This document shows, piece after piece, positions 53,033 to 61,558 of a stretch of 64,000 bases of DNA (the stretch's first letter is position 1; every line of letters begins with the position of its first letter). Under the pieces are notes generated by a model. That model ran no database searches. It was not told where the DNA came from and saw only the letters and a program-made list of their open reading frames with translations. The position numbers and the translations under genes are program-made. Origin of the DNA: Kribbella pittospori (GTDB taxonomy: Bacteria; Actinomycetota; Actinomycetes; Propionibacteriales; Kribbellaceae); NCBI RefSeq assembly GCF_004331465.1, contig NZ_SJKB01000002.1, forward strand, positions 310,001 to 374,000, written 5' to 3'.

Positions 53033-53695
53033 GTGAGAGATCGTGAGGAGCTGGTCCGCCGCTGGCAGGCCGGGTGGTCAGTCTCGCGGGGCTGGACCAC
53101 TGTGGAGGACGACAACGACGGCATCTTGACCGTCCGCGCGGGTGAGGAGAACCGCGCGATGGAGTACGTCGTCCTGGATGCCGACGACAAACCGGAACGC
53201 GTCGAACGCGCGGCCGAGCTGGCTCTGGCCGAGGGCGGTGGTCGCGGCGCCGGCTGGATCACGCTGGCCACCGACGACAAAGAGGCCCGGATCGAGCAGC
53301 TCGAGGATCTCGGCCTCGAGGTCCAGCAGGACCAGGACTGGCTGATGACGATCCAGTTGTCGGAGCAGCCGGCGCTGAAGCTGCACGAGCGCTATGCCCT
53401 GCACACCGAGCTCGAGTCCGACCTGATCATCACCCGCGCCACCCTGCACGGCGGCGTGGTGTCGAGCGGGCGGATGGCGGTGGTCGGCGAGGACGCCGTG
53501 GCGGACCGGATCGAGACCGATCCGGCCCATCGGCGGCGCGGTCTCGGCAGTGCGGTGATGGCTTCGCTGGTCGAGACGGCCGCGGCCCAGGGCGCAAAGC
53601 GCGGCATCCTGATCGCGTCCATCGACGGCCTGCGGCTGTACCGAAGCCTGGGGTGGAAGGTCGTGGCGGACATCATCATCGCCCGCTCTCGCTGA
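53033..53695 (+). CDS. GNAT-family acetyltransferase
   Basis: 220 residues from a GTG at 53033 (VRDREELVRRWQAGWSVSRG). The first 110 residues resemble a non-catalytic N-terminal domain; the GNAT core follows with VADRIETDPAHRRRGLGSAVMA near 162, containing the RxxGxG/A acetyl-CoA loop, and IASIDGLRLYRSLGWKVV near 196. No ribosome-binding site precedes the GTG. Acceptor unknown. It is directed towards the CAP-domain genes but separated by about 90 bases. Confidence 0.83.
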   Translation: MRDREELVRRWQAGWSVSRGWTTVEDDNDGILTVRAGEENRAMEYVVLDADDKPERVERAAELALAEGGGRGAGWITLATDDKEARIEQLEDLGLEVQQDQDWLMTIQLSEQPALKLHERYALHTELESDLIITRATLHGGVVSSGRMAVVGEDAVADRIETDPAHRRRGLGSAVMASLVETAAAQGAKRGILIASIDGLRLYRSLGWKVVADIIIARSR

Positions 53696-53788
53696 CCTCA
53701 CGTTCAAACGCATGAGTTTGTCAAAGCTTCGTGAAGTGCGGCCTGGGCGAGGAGTCGCGCCGTAGTGCCGTGGGCAAGGCTGCACACC

Positions 53789-54577
53789 ATGACGAACCAC
53801 AAACGATCGCTCGGTAGCGGAGTGGTCGGTCCCGTCCTCGCGTCTCTGTCCGCCCTGATCCTGCTGATGGGTGTCGGGTGGTTCGTGCTGCGGGACACCG
53901 GTTCGGGCAAGCCGACCAGCCAGGAGCAGCCGATCACCTCGGTCACCGACGACGCCTCGTCGACGCCGATCAGCCCGAGCACTCCGGCGTACACCCCGAG
54001 TCCGACGCCGACACCGCCGAAGGCGACGCCGACGCGGCCGAAGACCAAGAGCCCGACGCCGACGCCGATCCGGAAGAGTACGGCGCCCAGCCGCGACGCC
54101 ACCCGGAAGCCGTCGCCGAAGCCGAGCCACACCTCTACTCCGCGGCCGACCAGGACGACAACGAAGCCGCCGTCCGGTGGGTCGGGCACCGCCGAGGCGC
54201 AGGTACTGTCGCTCACCAACAACGAGCGGGCGAAGGCCGGCTGCGGGCCGCTGCGGATGAACAGCGCACTGACGAAGGCCGCCGAGGCGCACGCGTCCGA
54301 CATGGTCAACAAGCACTACTTCGCGCACGACAGCCTGGATGGCCGCAGCCCGTTCGACCGGATGAAGTCGGCCGGCTACAGCGGTGGCGCGATGGCCGAG
54401 AACATTGCTGTCGGCTACTCCAGCGCCGCGGCCGTGGTGAAGGGCTGGATGAACAGCCCCGGTCACAAGGAGAACATCCTCAACTGCACCTACAAGTGGC
54501 TCGGCGTCGGATACGACTCCGGCCAGGTCAAACCGGACTGGTCCAACGGCTCCTGGGTCCAGGATTTCGGCGGCTGA
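53789..54577 (+). CDS. Membrane-anchored CAP (SCP/PR-1) domain protein 1
   Basis: 262 residues. One N-terminal helix (VVGPVLASLSALILLMGVGW) anchors it, with the rest outside. A Thr/Pro/Ser/Lys-rich linker spans about 40-135, long enough to cross part of the wall. The CAP domain (about 138-262) has the four expected ligands: AEAHASDM, KHYFAHDS, AENIA and SPGHKENILNC, plus a conserved cysteine pair (GCGPLR, LNC). CAP proteins bind lipids, proteins or wall components; some are enzymes. First of three tandem paralogs. Confidence 0.9.
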   Translation: MTNHKRSLGSGVVGPVLASLSALILLMGVGWFVLRDTGSGKPTSQEQPITSVTDDASSTPISPSTPAYTPSPTPTPPKATPTRPKTKSPTPTPIRKSTAPSRDATRKPSPKPSHTSTPRPTRTTTKPPSGGSGTAEAQVLSLTNNERAKAGCGPLRMNSALTKAAEAHASDMVNKHYFAHDSLDGRSPFDRMKSAGYSGGAMAENIAVGYSSAAAVVKGWMNSPGHKENILNCTYKWLGVGYDSGQVKPDWSNGSWVQDFGG

Positions 54578-54598
54578 TCCGCGCTGTTCGCATCGTTG

Positions 54599-54624
54599 CC
54601 ACCGGCCCGTGGGCGAGCCGGTGG
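54599..54624 (+). terminator. Terminator after CAP gene 1
   Basis: CCACCGGC (54599-54606) pairs with GCCGGTGG (54617-54624), 8-bp stem with a 10-base loop, 22 bases after the stop codon. The remaining gap to CAP gene 2 (to 54795) holds an inverted repeat GTGACC...GGTCAC and presumably a promoter; no clear -10 was found. Confidence 0.6.
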
Positions 54625-54795
54625 TAAATCGGTTTCCGGCAATCTTCAGGAATCGTTAAGAGGGGTCGCGGATCTGTAACGGTGACCTATCCCATCGGTT
54701 AAGGTCACTGCCTGACACCAGGGGGGACCTGGCTGGACCCGAGGGGAACGACGAAGTACTCGGTACGACGAAAAACGAAGAGGACTCGCCCACCC

Positions 54796-55740
54796 ATGAC
54801 GGATTCGCCTCCCCCCCGGCGACACCGCGGAACCAGACGCGCGCCCCGGCGTAGTCGCGGCCTGATCGGCCCGATCGTCAGCGCCCTGTCGGTTCTGCTC
54901 GCGATCGGCCCGGTGGTCTGGCTGATGTCTCACGACAACTCCACGGTCCAGGACGCGACGAAGGTCCTGAACGTCTCCGAGGACACTCGGCAGGACTCCA
55001 CCGGCGACGACTCCCGGCCGAAGACGCCGGGCATCACCGTGACGAAGACGCTGCCGAACGGCGCGACCACCATCGTCACCCCGACTCTCGGTGCGGCCGC
55101 GTCGACCACGACGTCGTCGGACACGCCGCAGACCAGCGGTACCCCGAGCATCACCCCCACGGGGGGTCTCACCACGCCGACCGACCCGGTCATGACGGTG
55201 ACGGTGACCCCGGCACCACCGCGGACCACGAACGGCAGCCACCGGCCGAAGCCGCGGCCCAGCCGCAGTACGCCGACCAGGACAGTCACCGAGGACCCGA
55301 CGCCCAGCGACCCGCCGCAGCCGCCGTCCGGAGGTGGCGGCACCAACTCGCAGGAGCGTGACGTGCTGAACCTGACCAACCAGATCCGGCAGCAGCAGGG
55401 CTGCGGTCCGCTCCGGCTGGACAGCGCACTGGTCGAGGCGGCCGGTCGGCACGCATCCGACATGGTTCGCCGGCACTACATGGACCACACCAACCCCGAC
55501 GGCCAGGATCCGGGCGACCGGATGGCGGCCGCCGGGTACCGCGGTTCCAGCTGGGGCGAGAACATCGCGGCCGGCTACTCCACCGCACAGAAGGTCGTCG
55601 CTGCCTGGATGCAGAGCGACGGGCACCGCAAGAACATCCTGAACTGCCGGTTCACCTCGATCGGCATCGGCTACGACTCGGGTCAGGTCCGCTCCGACTG
55701 GGGCCCGGGCAGCTGGGTCCAGGACTTCGGCCGGAGCTGA
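54796..55740 (+). CDS. Membrane-anchored CAP domain protein 2
   Basis: 314 residues. Basic cytoplasmic start (PPPRRHRGTRRAPRRSRG), one helix (LIGPIVSALSVLLAIGPVVW), then a Thr/Pro/Ser-rich linker about 45-190 and a CAP domain about 195-314. Ligands AGRHASDM, RRHYMDHT, GENIA and SDGHRKNILNC are all present and the cysteine pair is conserved (GCGPLR, LNC). Highly similar in its last 110 residues to protein 1, and likely from duplication. GAGGA precedes the ATG at 12 bases. Confidence 0.9.
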   Translation: MTDSPPPRRHRGTRRAPRRSRGLIGPIVSALSVLLAIGPVVWLMSHDNSTVQDATKVLNVSEDTRQDSTGDDSRPKTPGITVTKTLPNGATTIVTPTLGAAASTTTSSDTPQTSGTPSITPTGGLTTPTDPVMTVTVTPAPPRTTNGSHRPKPRPSRSTPTRTVTEDPTPSDPPQPPSGGGGTNSQERDVLNLTNQIRQQQGCGPLRLDSALVEAAGRHASDMVRRHYMDHTNPDGQDPGDRMAAAGYRGSSWGENIAAGYSTAQKVVAAWMQSDGHRKNILNCRFTSIGIGYDSGQVRSDWGPGSWVQDFGRS

Positions 55741-55933
55741 GGATTGTCATTGTGTGGAAAACACCGAGTGTGGCGGAGATGTTGTCTCAGGGTCACAATG
55801 TCCGGCCGGTTCGCGGCCGGTCACTGCGGGTAGATCCGTCCTTGTCATGTCGCCGGTCCGTCCTGGGGGGCTCCGGTGAGACGAATGACGAGGCACGTCT
55901 TGGGGACGCGACAGTGAAGGGAACAACGACATA

Positions 55934-57868
55934 ATGTCCGAGTCCGGCGACAGCGGCCGGTACAAGCCACGCAGGAAGGCGACCCGCGCCTCCTCGCGAG
56001 CAGCCCGGTCCAACCGGTCCACCCCGGCGGAGAACACCACCCCGTCGGCCCCTCCCGAACCACCGCGCTACGCACCACGCCCGACCGACGACGCACCACT
56101 CTGGTCCGGCCCCGACACGACCCCGCAGTACGCACCGCGCTCCTCGGGCTTCAGCTCGCCCGAGTCGGGTTTCGGCGGGTCGTCACAGTCGGGGTTCGGC
56201 GGGTCGGGCACGCGCGCGGCCGGCTCTCCTTCGTGGGTCACTCAGTCGACGGCCGGTGCGCCGGAGGACGAGGCGGCCGAGAGCGGAGCGCGACGTGCGG
56301 CCCGGCGGCCGGCGTCCTCGGACACCCCGCAGTACAACGCGCGCCGGGTGGCAGCCCCCAGGGCCTCGTCCGAATCCAGCGGACGCACGGCCGGGACAGC
56401 CGCCTCCGCCTGGGACTTCGCCGCACAAGCGGAGTCCCGCGACCGCGCCTCGGGTACTCCGGCCTCGACGTGGGACTTCGCATCCCAAGCCGAAGCCCGC
56501 GCCTCCGAACCACCCACCAGCACGGCCGCCTCCGCCTGGGACTTCACCAACCCCGCCGAAGAACGCTCGGGAGGAACCCCCGCATCTGCCTGGGACTTCA
56601 CCACCCGAGCGGACTCGGCCGACACGAAGCCCACCAGTTCCAGCGACACAACCGACACGGACTCCAACGCCTGGCCCAGCAGCACGACCGGAACGCAGTA
56701 CGGCGCTCGGACTGCGGGTCCGACCGGGATCGGGAACGAGTTCGGGACGCTGACCGCGACCGGGACCGCTCACCTGGGCACCAGCCCGCGGACCGGCTCC
56801 ACGCCACTCGGTGGGTCGCGAACCGGGGCAACAGGGCTTGGCGGTGCTACTGGTACCGCGGACACCACGAGCCGGCTTGGAGCCGGCGAGTCTGCGGGCG
56901 CTGGGGCTGAGCTCGGCGCTGAGAGTGCGGCGGGGAACAAGCGGACCGCGGACGCGAGTGGTTCCGGCAGCGGGCGTCGTCTCGGTGGCGCCGCTGCCGG
57001 TGGCTCCGGTGGTTCTGCCGCTTCCGGTGGTTCCGGTGGTTCCGGTGGCGGGCGCGGTGGGTCGCGGAGTGCGGCTCGTGCGGCCGCGGCCGGGAAGGCT
57101 TCGCGCGGACGACGTTCGTTGATCGCGGTCGCGTCCGTGATCCTGGTGATCACCCCGATCTCCTGGATCCTGCTGCACCAGCCGCAGAACGACCAGGCCG
57201 ACGCGTCGATCCCGATCGTCACCCGGACCGACGACACCTACATCACCCCGACGACCAAGCCGGTCGTCGCACCACCCACCCCGACGGGTAAGCCGACGGT
57301 CCCCCCGTCCGCGACGCCCACGCCCACGGATTCGACGACCCCCAGCACCACGCCGTCGACCACCAAGCCCACCGACCGCCCGACCGCGTCCCCAACCCAG
57401 GACCCGACGACGGATCCCACGGCCACCCCCGACGACCGCCCAACCACCACCTCCCCGTCCAAGCCCCCAGCAACGCAGAACCCGCCCCCACCGCCGGCGG
57501 ATGACGGCAGCATGACCTCGGACGAGCTGGCGCTGTTCACCATGATCGACAACGCCCGCCAGGACAAAGGGTGTGCGCCGCTGAAGCGGGACAGCAACAT
57601 CACCAGCGGCGCTCGGGACACCGCGGAAAGCAACGCCGAGTCGGGTTCGGTCAACGGCAGCAACGGCTCGATGAGCGAGGCGGGCGGCGACCGGTGGAGC
57701 GCCCAGGACGCCTACAACCAGATGATGTCGCAGAGCTCGAAGACGATCCTGAACTGTGGTCACAAGACGCTGGGCGTCGGCTACGGCTCGTCGTCGCACT
57801 GCACCAGCTTGCTGTGCCCCCTCACCGGCAAGACCCCCCGGAACGCCTGGGTGGCTGACTTCTCGTAA
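55934..57868 (+). CDS. Membrane-anchored CAP domain protein 3, degenerate CAP and long disordered N-terminus
   Basis: 644 residues. About 390 residues before the membrane helix (RRSLIAVASVILVITPISWI near 395) are low-complexity and cytoplasmic, including four repeats of S-A/T-W-D-F at about 158-222 and a glycine-serine run near 350-375. After the helix comes a Thr/Pro linker, then a CAP-like domain (about 530-644) in which the ligands are lost: AESNAESGSVNGSNG replaces the histidine segments and QSSKTILNC lacks the SPGH motif. The cysteine pair GCAPLK/LNC is retained. It may be a structural or regulatory partner of the two intact paralogs. Confidence 0.85.
   Translation: MSESGDSGRYKPRRKATRASSRAARSNRSTPAENTTPSAPPEPPRYAPRPTDDAPLWSGPDTTPQYAPRSSGFSSPESGFGGSSQSGFGGSGTRAAGSPSWVTQSTAGAPEDEAAESGARRAARRPASSDTPQYNARRVAAPRASSESSGRTAGTAASAWDFAAQAESRDRASGTPASTWDFASQAEARASEPPTSTAASAWDFTNPAEERSGGTPASAWDFTTRADSADTKPTSSSDTTDTDSNAWPSSTTGTQYGARTAGPTGIGNEFGTLTATGTAHLGTSPRTGSTPLGGSRTGATGLGGATGTADTTSRLGAGESAGAGAELGAESAAGNKRTADASGSGSGRRLGGAAAGGSGGSAASGGSGGSGGGRGGSRSAARAAAAGKASRGRRSLIAVASVILVITPISWILLHQPQNDQADASIPIVTRTDDTYITPTTKPVVAPPTPTGKPTVPPSATPTPTDSTTPSTTPSTTKPTDRPTASPTQDPTTDPTATPDDRPTTTSPSKPPATQNPPPPPADDGSMTSDELALFTMIDNARQDKGCAPLKRDSNITSGARDTAESNAESGSVNGSNGSMSEAGGDRWSAQDAYNQMMSQSSKTILNCGHKTLGVGYGSSSHCTSLLCPLTGKTPRNAWVADFS
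56400..56610 (+). repeat. Protein repeat (AWDF) in CAP protein 3
   Basis: Four imperfect repeats with period 19-22 residues centre on S-A-W-D-F, S-T-W-D-F, S-A-W-D-F and S-A-W-D-F, each followed by a short acidic stretch such as AAQAES or ANPAEE-like. The aromatic core surrounded by disordered sequence is typical of short linear interaction motifs on the cytoplasmic side. Confidence 0.8.
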
Positions 57869-57946
57869 GACGTACGCGTACTTCGTGGGTGGTTGGTGCG
57901 ACCATGTAAGAACGACTCATGGTCCACCAACCCTGCGGGAGGCCGG

Positions 57947-58207
57947 ATGTACGGGGAACGTGATGATCTGGACCCTGCCCGGCCCGCGCACTTCGGAATC
58001 CCGCCGGATGCGCTCGCGGACGAGCGCCCGGATCCGCGGCCCGAGGAAGCACGGCGGATGGGTCTGAGCCGGCATACCGAGGAAGGCGCCGTCCTCTACT
58101 TCGCCTCGTCGCTGGACCGCGACAAGCCCCGGCACCGGATGATCGCCTGGATCCTGCTCATCACCTTCGCCGCCCCCGCCCTCTACATGCTCCTCCTCAT
58201 CCTCTGA
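57947..58207 (+). CDS. Small tail-anchored membrane protein
   Basis: 86 residues from an ATG at 57947 with GGGAGG five bases upstream. The N-terminal 60 residues are hydrophilic and acidic/arginine-rich (MYGERDDLDPARPAHFGIPP, DERPDPRPEEARRMG); a single C-terminal helix AWILLITFAAPALYMLLLIL ends the protein. This tail-anchored arrangement leaves the main part in the cytoplasm. Family not recognised. Follows the three CAP genes by 78 bases and may be co-transcribed. Confidence 0.75.
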   Translation: MYGERDDLDPARPAHFGIPPDALADERPDPRPEEARRMGLSRHTEEGAVLYFASSLDRDKPRHRMIAWILLITFAAPALYMLLLIL

Positions 58208-58216
58208 CCCTCCCCC

Positions 58217-58360
58217 CAACACGAGCGGCTATCCCCACAGCTGTCGTCACCTCCCCGCCGCACGACCCGAGACCGGGCAACACGAGGGGATATCCCCCGC
58301 ACTTGTGCCTTCTCCCCTGCCATACGACCGGAGAAGGCACAACACGAGGGGATATCCCCC
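58217..58360. repeat. Tandem ~61-base repeat ending in a palindrome
   Basis: Three copies of CAACACGAGGGGATATCCCC (first one with two substitutions) at 58217, 58278 and 58340, with periods 61 and 62. The units between them are also related (CTCCCC-GCC-ACGACC-GAGA). The core GGGGATATCCCC is a perfect palindrome. A 13-bp perfect hairpin TTGTGCCTTCTCC (58303-58315) with GGAGAAGGCACAA (58330-58342) lies in the second unit and can act as a bidirectional terminator for the convergent genes. Confidence 0.85.
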
Positions 58361-58393
58361 CGTGTGAATGAGGTGTGGGGTCGGCGGGCAGGC

Positions 58394-58486
58394 CGACAGG
58401 TAGTGCAGCCGCGAGACAGCGTACGCAGGGCGCGTATGCGGCGCAGGTGCACTAGGAGTGGCCGGACACCTCCTGTCGAGCTGCAC
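58394..58486. repeat. 93-base inverted-repeat element, family B, copy 2
   Basis: Right end 58468-58486 (ACCTCCTGTCGAGCTGCAC) is the exact reverse complement of 14137-14155. Left end CGACAGGTAGTG pairs with CACCTCCTGTCG at 10 of 12 positions. Span 93 bases as in copy 1, and also between convergent genes. The interior differs but contains its own small stem GCGTACGC/GCGTATGC. Confidence 0.65.
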
Positions 58487-58494
58487 GCCCCCTG

Positions 58495-59433
58495 CTAGAC
58501 GGCGAACTCCTGCCGGTGGCGTTGAGGGGTGGTGCCGAGGATGGTGTGGAAGTGGTGGCGGAGGGCCGCGCTGCTGCCGAAGCCGCTCTCGGTGGCGATC
58601 CGTTCGACCGGGTGATCGGTGGTCTCGAGCAACAACCTGGCCCGGTCCAGCCGCTGCCGCAGTAGCCACGCCTGCCCCGAGCTACCGGTCCGCGCCCGGA
58701 ACTGCCGCGTGAAGGTACGCCGCGACAAAGCGACCGCACCCGCCCATTCATCCAGCGACACCGGCTGATCCAGCCGGGCACGAGCCCACACCATCGCCTT
58801 CTCGATCACGTCGTCGCTGGGGTCCGGCGGCACCGGGACCGGGATGTACTGCGCCTGCGAACCACTGCGATGCGGCGCGACCACGATGCTCCGTGCCAAC
58901 TGCTCGGCCAACTCGACACCGTGGTGGGTGCGCACCAGATGCAGGCAGCAATCAAGCGACGCCGCCGTCCCCGCGGACGTCAGCAAATCCCCGAGGTCCG
59001 ACCACAGCACATCCGCGCGCACCGTGATTCCCGGGTACCGCTCCTGCAGCCGATCCGCCCACCGCCAGTGCGTCACGATCTCCCGCCCGTCCGCGATCCC
59101 ACTGGCCGCGACCAGGAACGCCCCGATGCACAACCCGACCACAGTCGCCCCGCGCGCATGCGCCCGCCGGATGGAGTCGAGCAGTACGGCGGAAGGTTCG
59201 CGATCCGGATCCCAACTCGGCAGGATCACCACGTCCGCGCGGTCCATCACCTCCAGCCCACACTCGACGCTGATCCCGAAGCCCGCGTTCGTCCGCAGCG
59301 ACCCCGGTTCCTCAGCACAGACCAGTACGTCGTACTGACCTTTCGCACCCTGGCGATCGCCGAGGACCAGGCAGGGCACGGACAGATGGAACGGGCTCAT
59401 CCCGTCGTAGGCGAAGACGGCGACTGTACGCAT
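58495..59433 (-). CDS. AraC-family regulator with DJ-1/PfpI-like domain
   Basis: 312 residues. N-terminal DJ-1/PfpI domain with VVILPSWDPDREP near residue 68 and GLCIGAFLVAASG near 99, where the cysteine at the nucleophile elbow is present. C-terminal AraC domain with two HTH units: VSLDEWAGAVALSRRTFTRQ, then FRARTGSSGQAWLL, and PVERIATESGFGSSAALRHH. Similar to FtrA/GlxA-like regulators. It probably controls the divergent MBL gene, 81 bases apart. Confidence 0.9.
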   Translation of the reverse strand: MRTVAVFAYDGMSPFHLSVPCLVLGDRQGAKGQYDVLVCAEEPGSLRTNAGFGISVECGLEVMDRADVVILPSWDPDREPSAVLLDSIRRAHARGATVVGLCIGAFLVAASGIADGREIVTHWRWADRLQERYPGITVRADVLWSDLGDLLTSAGTAASLDCCLHLVRTHHGVELAEQLARSIVVAPHRSGSQAQYIPVPVPPDPSDDVIEKAMVWARARLDQPVSLDEWAGAVALSRRTFTRQFRARTGSSGQAWLLRQRLDRARLLLETTDHPVERIATESGFGSSAALRHHFHTILGTTPQRHRQEFAV

Positions 59434-59444
59434 GCAACCAATAT

Positions 59445-59477
59445 GGCCCGATCTTCAGGAACTGTGGCTCTCGGGCC
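59445..59477. promoter_or_regulatory. Candidate operator between the AraC and MBL genes
   Basis: GGCCCGA (59445-59451) and TCGGGCC (59471-59477) are inverted and separated by 19 bases, placing their centres 26 bases apart, the type of spacing used by two-site AraC-family binding. Located midway in the divergent gap. Assignment by symmetry and context only. Confidence 0.4.
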
Positions 59478-59514
59478 AATGGTGAGCCATGCTGCTACGC
59501 CGGAAGATCGAGGT

Positions 59515-60288
59515 ATGAAGATCACGCACATCGGCGGTCCGACCGCCCTGATCAGCCTCGGTGGGCTGAACCTGCTGACCGATCCCGCCTTCGACGAACC
59601 CCAGGACTACGAACTGCCGGGTGGGCGGGTGATGACCAAGTTGACCGGTCCGGCGGTGCCCGCCGCGGAGCTCGGGACGATCGATGCCGTCCTGCTGTCG
59701 CACGACCAGCACAAGGACAACCTGGACGACGCCGGCCGGGCGCTGCTGCCGTCCATCCCCGCGGTCCTGTCGACTCCAGGTGCAGCCACCCGCATCCCCG
59801 GTGTTCACGGCCTGGCGAACTGGGAGTCGTACGACCTGCAGCGACCGGACGGCGGTGTGCTGACGGTGACCGGCGTACCCGCGTTGCACGGTCCTGAGGG
59901 CGCGGAGGCGGTTACGGGAGTCGTCACCGGCTTCGTGCTCAGCGGCGAAGGCCTGCCGACCGTCTACGTGTCGGGCGACAACGCGTCGGTGGACCTGGTG
60001 AAGCAGATCGCCGACCGCTTCGGCCCGTTCGACGTCGCGGTTCTGTTCGCCGGCGGAGCGCGGACGACGCTCCTGGATGGAGCGCCCCTGACCCTGACGA
60101 CCGAGGCCGCGGTCGAGGCCGCGCACCTGCTCGACCCCGCGGTCATCGTGCCGGTCCACACCGAGGGCTGGGCGCACTTCTCCGAAGGCCCCGACACGGT
60201 GATCGCGGCGTTCGCGGCCGCGGGACTGAGCGAGCGTCTGCGCGTCGTGGACCACGGCGTCGCGACCGCACTAACCGACGGCGTGTGA
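59515..60288 (+). CDS. MBL-fold hydrolase (UlaG-like)
   Basis: 257 residues from the ATG at 59515. Metallo-beta-lactamase fold with the metal motif in LSHDQHKDNLDD near residue 62 (HxxHxDN, histidine and aspartate spaced as in UlaG-type lactonases), PALHGPEG near 124, VYVSGDNASVDLV near 152 and VPVHTEGWAHF near 210. It probably hydrolyses an ester or lactone in the cytoplasm. Divergent from the DJ-1/AraC regulator, which is the likely controller. The 3' end overlaps the M1 gene by 18 bases. Confidence 0.87.
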   Translation: MKITHIGGPTALISLGGLNLLTDPAFDEPQDYELPGGRVMTKLTGPAVPAAELGTIDAVLLSHDQHKDNLDDAGRALLPSIPAVLSTPGAATRIPGVHGLANWESYDLQRPDGGVLTVTGVPALHGPEGAEAVTGVVTGFVLSGEGLPTVYVSGDNASVDLVKQIADRFGPFDVAVLFAGGARTTLLDGAPLTLTTEAAVEAAHLLDPAVIVPVHTEGWAHFSEGPDTVIAAFAAAGLSERLRVVDHGVATALTDGV

Positions 60289-61524
60289 TCGCCAGAACGA
60301 CGTCAGGTCGGTCGAACTGACGGCCTGCGCGGCAGCCTTGAAATCGGCCGGGGTGGACACCCCGAACCAATGGTCGCGCGCGTAGGTCGTCAGCAGCCGC
60401 GCCATCGCCGGCGCCCCGATCAGCCGCTCCAACTCATGCAACATGCACGAGCCGTAGGTGTAGACATAGGTCGCGTACGACGACTGATGCGCTCCCCAGT
60501 AACCCATCGAGCTACTGATTGCCACCGGCAACGACCCCGGCCAGCACCCGGCCTGCTGGTCGCCCGTGTGCAGATCGGTCGCGTACGTCGCGAACGCCTC
60601 GTCCAGCCAGGGATCGGCGTACTCGTTGTTGCCGACGATCCCGTACCACCACTGGTGCGCCACCTCATGAACCACCGGACTCGCGGGTGAGATCAACAGC
60701 ACGAACCCCGGGTACTCCATCCCGCTGAAGTTCGTCCACCGGTCGTTCAGCACCAGGTCGATCTCGCCGTACGGATAGTCGCCGAACCGCCGCCCGAAGT
60801 CGTCGATCGCCGCCACCGCTTCGGTACGGGTCTCCGCCACCGCCTCAGGACTGAGCAAGTCCGTCGCCCAGGTGCGCACCTTGATGCCGCCAGGCGACGT
60901 GGCCTCGGCGGTCCGGAACGGTCCGGCCGCCCAGGCGAAATCCCTGACCTGCTTGGCGATCGCGACACCGTCGATCAGTTCGCCGGTCGACGGTACGCCG
61001 AGCTGACCCGGGTGCAGCAGCCGGACCGCGAAGTCCGCCGCCACCGTGTAGAAGCTCTCACCGATCCCGACATCCGGATCAAGATGCCAGCCGTCACCGT
61101 CGCGCACGGCAAGCACCGGCAGCGCGTTGCCGAAGAAGCTGTACGCGCCCGACCGTCCGAACCGATCCTCCCGGTCCGGCGCAGTCATGGTGACGTCGAA
61201 CCCGATCGTCGTCGGCTTCCCTGGCTCCACCGGCTCGGCAGGCACCACCTTCACCACAGTGCAGTCCGTCGTCGCCGTACCACCGGAGAAGTTGCTCACG
61301 ACAACCGAAGAGCACCCGCCGGCATTGCCCCACAGCCGCAGATAGATCTCGGCCATCAGGTCCGCCGAGGTGTTCGTGAAGGAGACGCTCTCCCGCCCGG
61401 ACCACGTCCTGCCATCGGCGTTGCTGGTCAGCTCCACCTGGTACGACGGCGTCCGCGGAACCTCGGCGTTCGCCGGGACGAGCAACGCAGCAGGGGCTAA
61501 CAGCAACAACAGGATCCGGTGCAC
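60271..61524 (-). CDS. Secreted M1-family (gluzincin) aminopeptidase-like protein
   Basis: 417 residues from a GTG at 61524 with AGGGGGAG upstream. Signal peptide MHRILLLLLAPAALLVPANA. M1-type N-terminal beta domain, then a gluzincin catalytic domain: SGMEYPGFVLL near 265 (GAMEN-equivalent exopeptidase loop), HEVAHQWWYG near 285 and NEYADPWLDEAFA near 298, which supply the two histidines and the glutamate zinc ligand. The usual C-terminal ERAP-like domain is absent, so it is a short form. It should act outside the cell on peptides. Confidence 0.9.
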   Translation of the reverse strand: MHRILLLLLAPAALLVPANAEVPRTPSYQVELTSNADGRTWSGRESVSFTNTSADLMAEIYLRLWGNAGGCSSVVVSNFSGGTATTDCTVVKVVPAEPVEPGKPTTIGFDVTMTAPDREDRFGRSGAYSFFGNALPVLAVRDGDGWHLDPDVGIGESFYTVAADFAVRLLHPGQLGVPSTGELIDGVAIAKQVRDFAWAAGPFRTAEATSPGGIKVRTWATDLLSPEAVAETRTEAVAAIDDFGRRFGDYPYGEIDLVLNDRWTNFSGMEYPGFVLLISPASPVVHEVAHQWWYGIVGNNEYADPWLDEAFATYATDLHTGDQQAGCWPGSLPVAISSSMGYWGAHQSSYATYVYTYGSCMLHELERLIGAPAMARLLTTYARDHWFGVSTPADFKAAAQAVSSTDLTSFWRSHAVG

Positions 61525-61558
61525 GACTCCCCCTCGCCGTCGGGTGGAGTCTCGGACG

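Noticed and set aside
54660..54795. Leader of CAP gene 2 considered as a cyclic-di-AMP (ydaO-type) riboswitch, which often precedes wall-protein genes in actinobacteria
   Set aside because: GGGGAACG and some pairing are present, but I could not arrange the conserved ydaO core and its pseudoknot; not supported without a covariance search.
58217..58360. Regularly spaced repeats considered as a CRISPR array
   Set aside because: Only three units, repeats are imperfect, the linkers are related to one another rather than unique spacers, and no cas gene is present.
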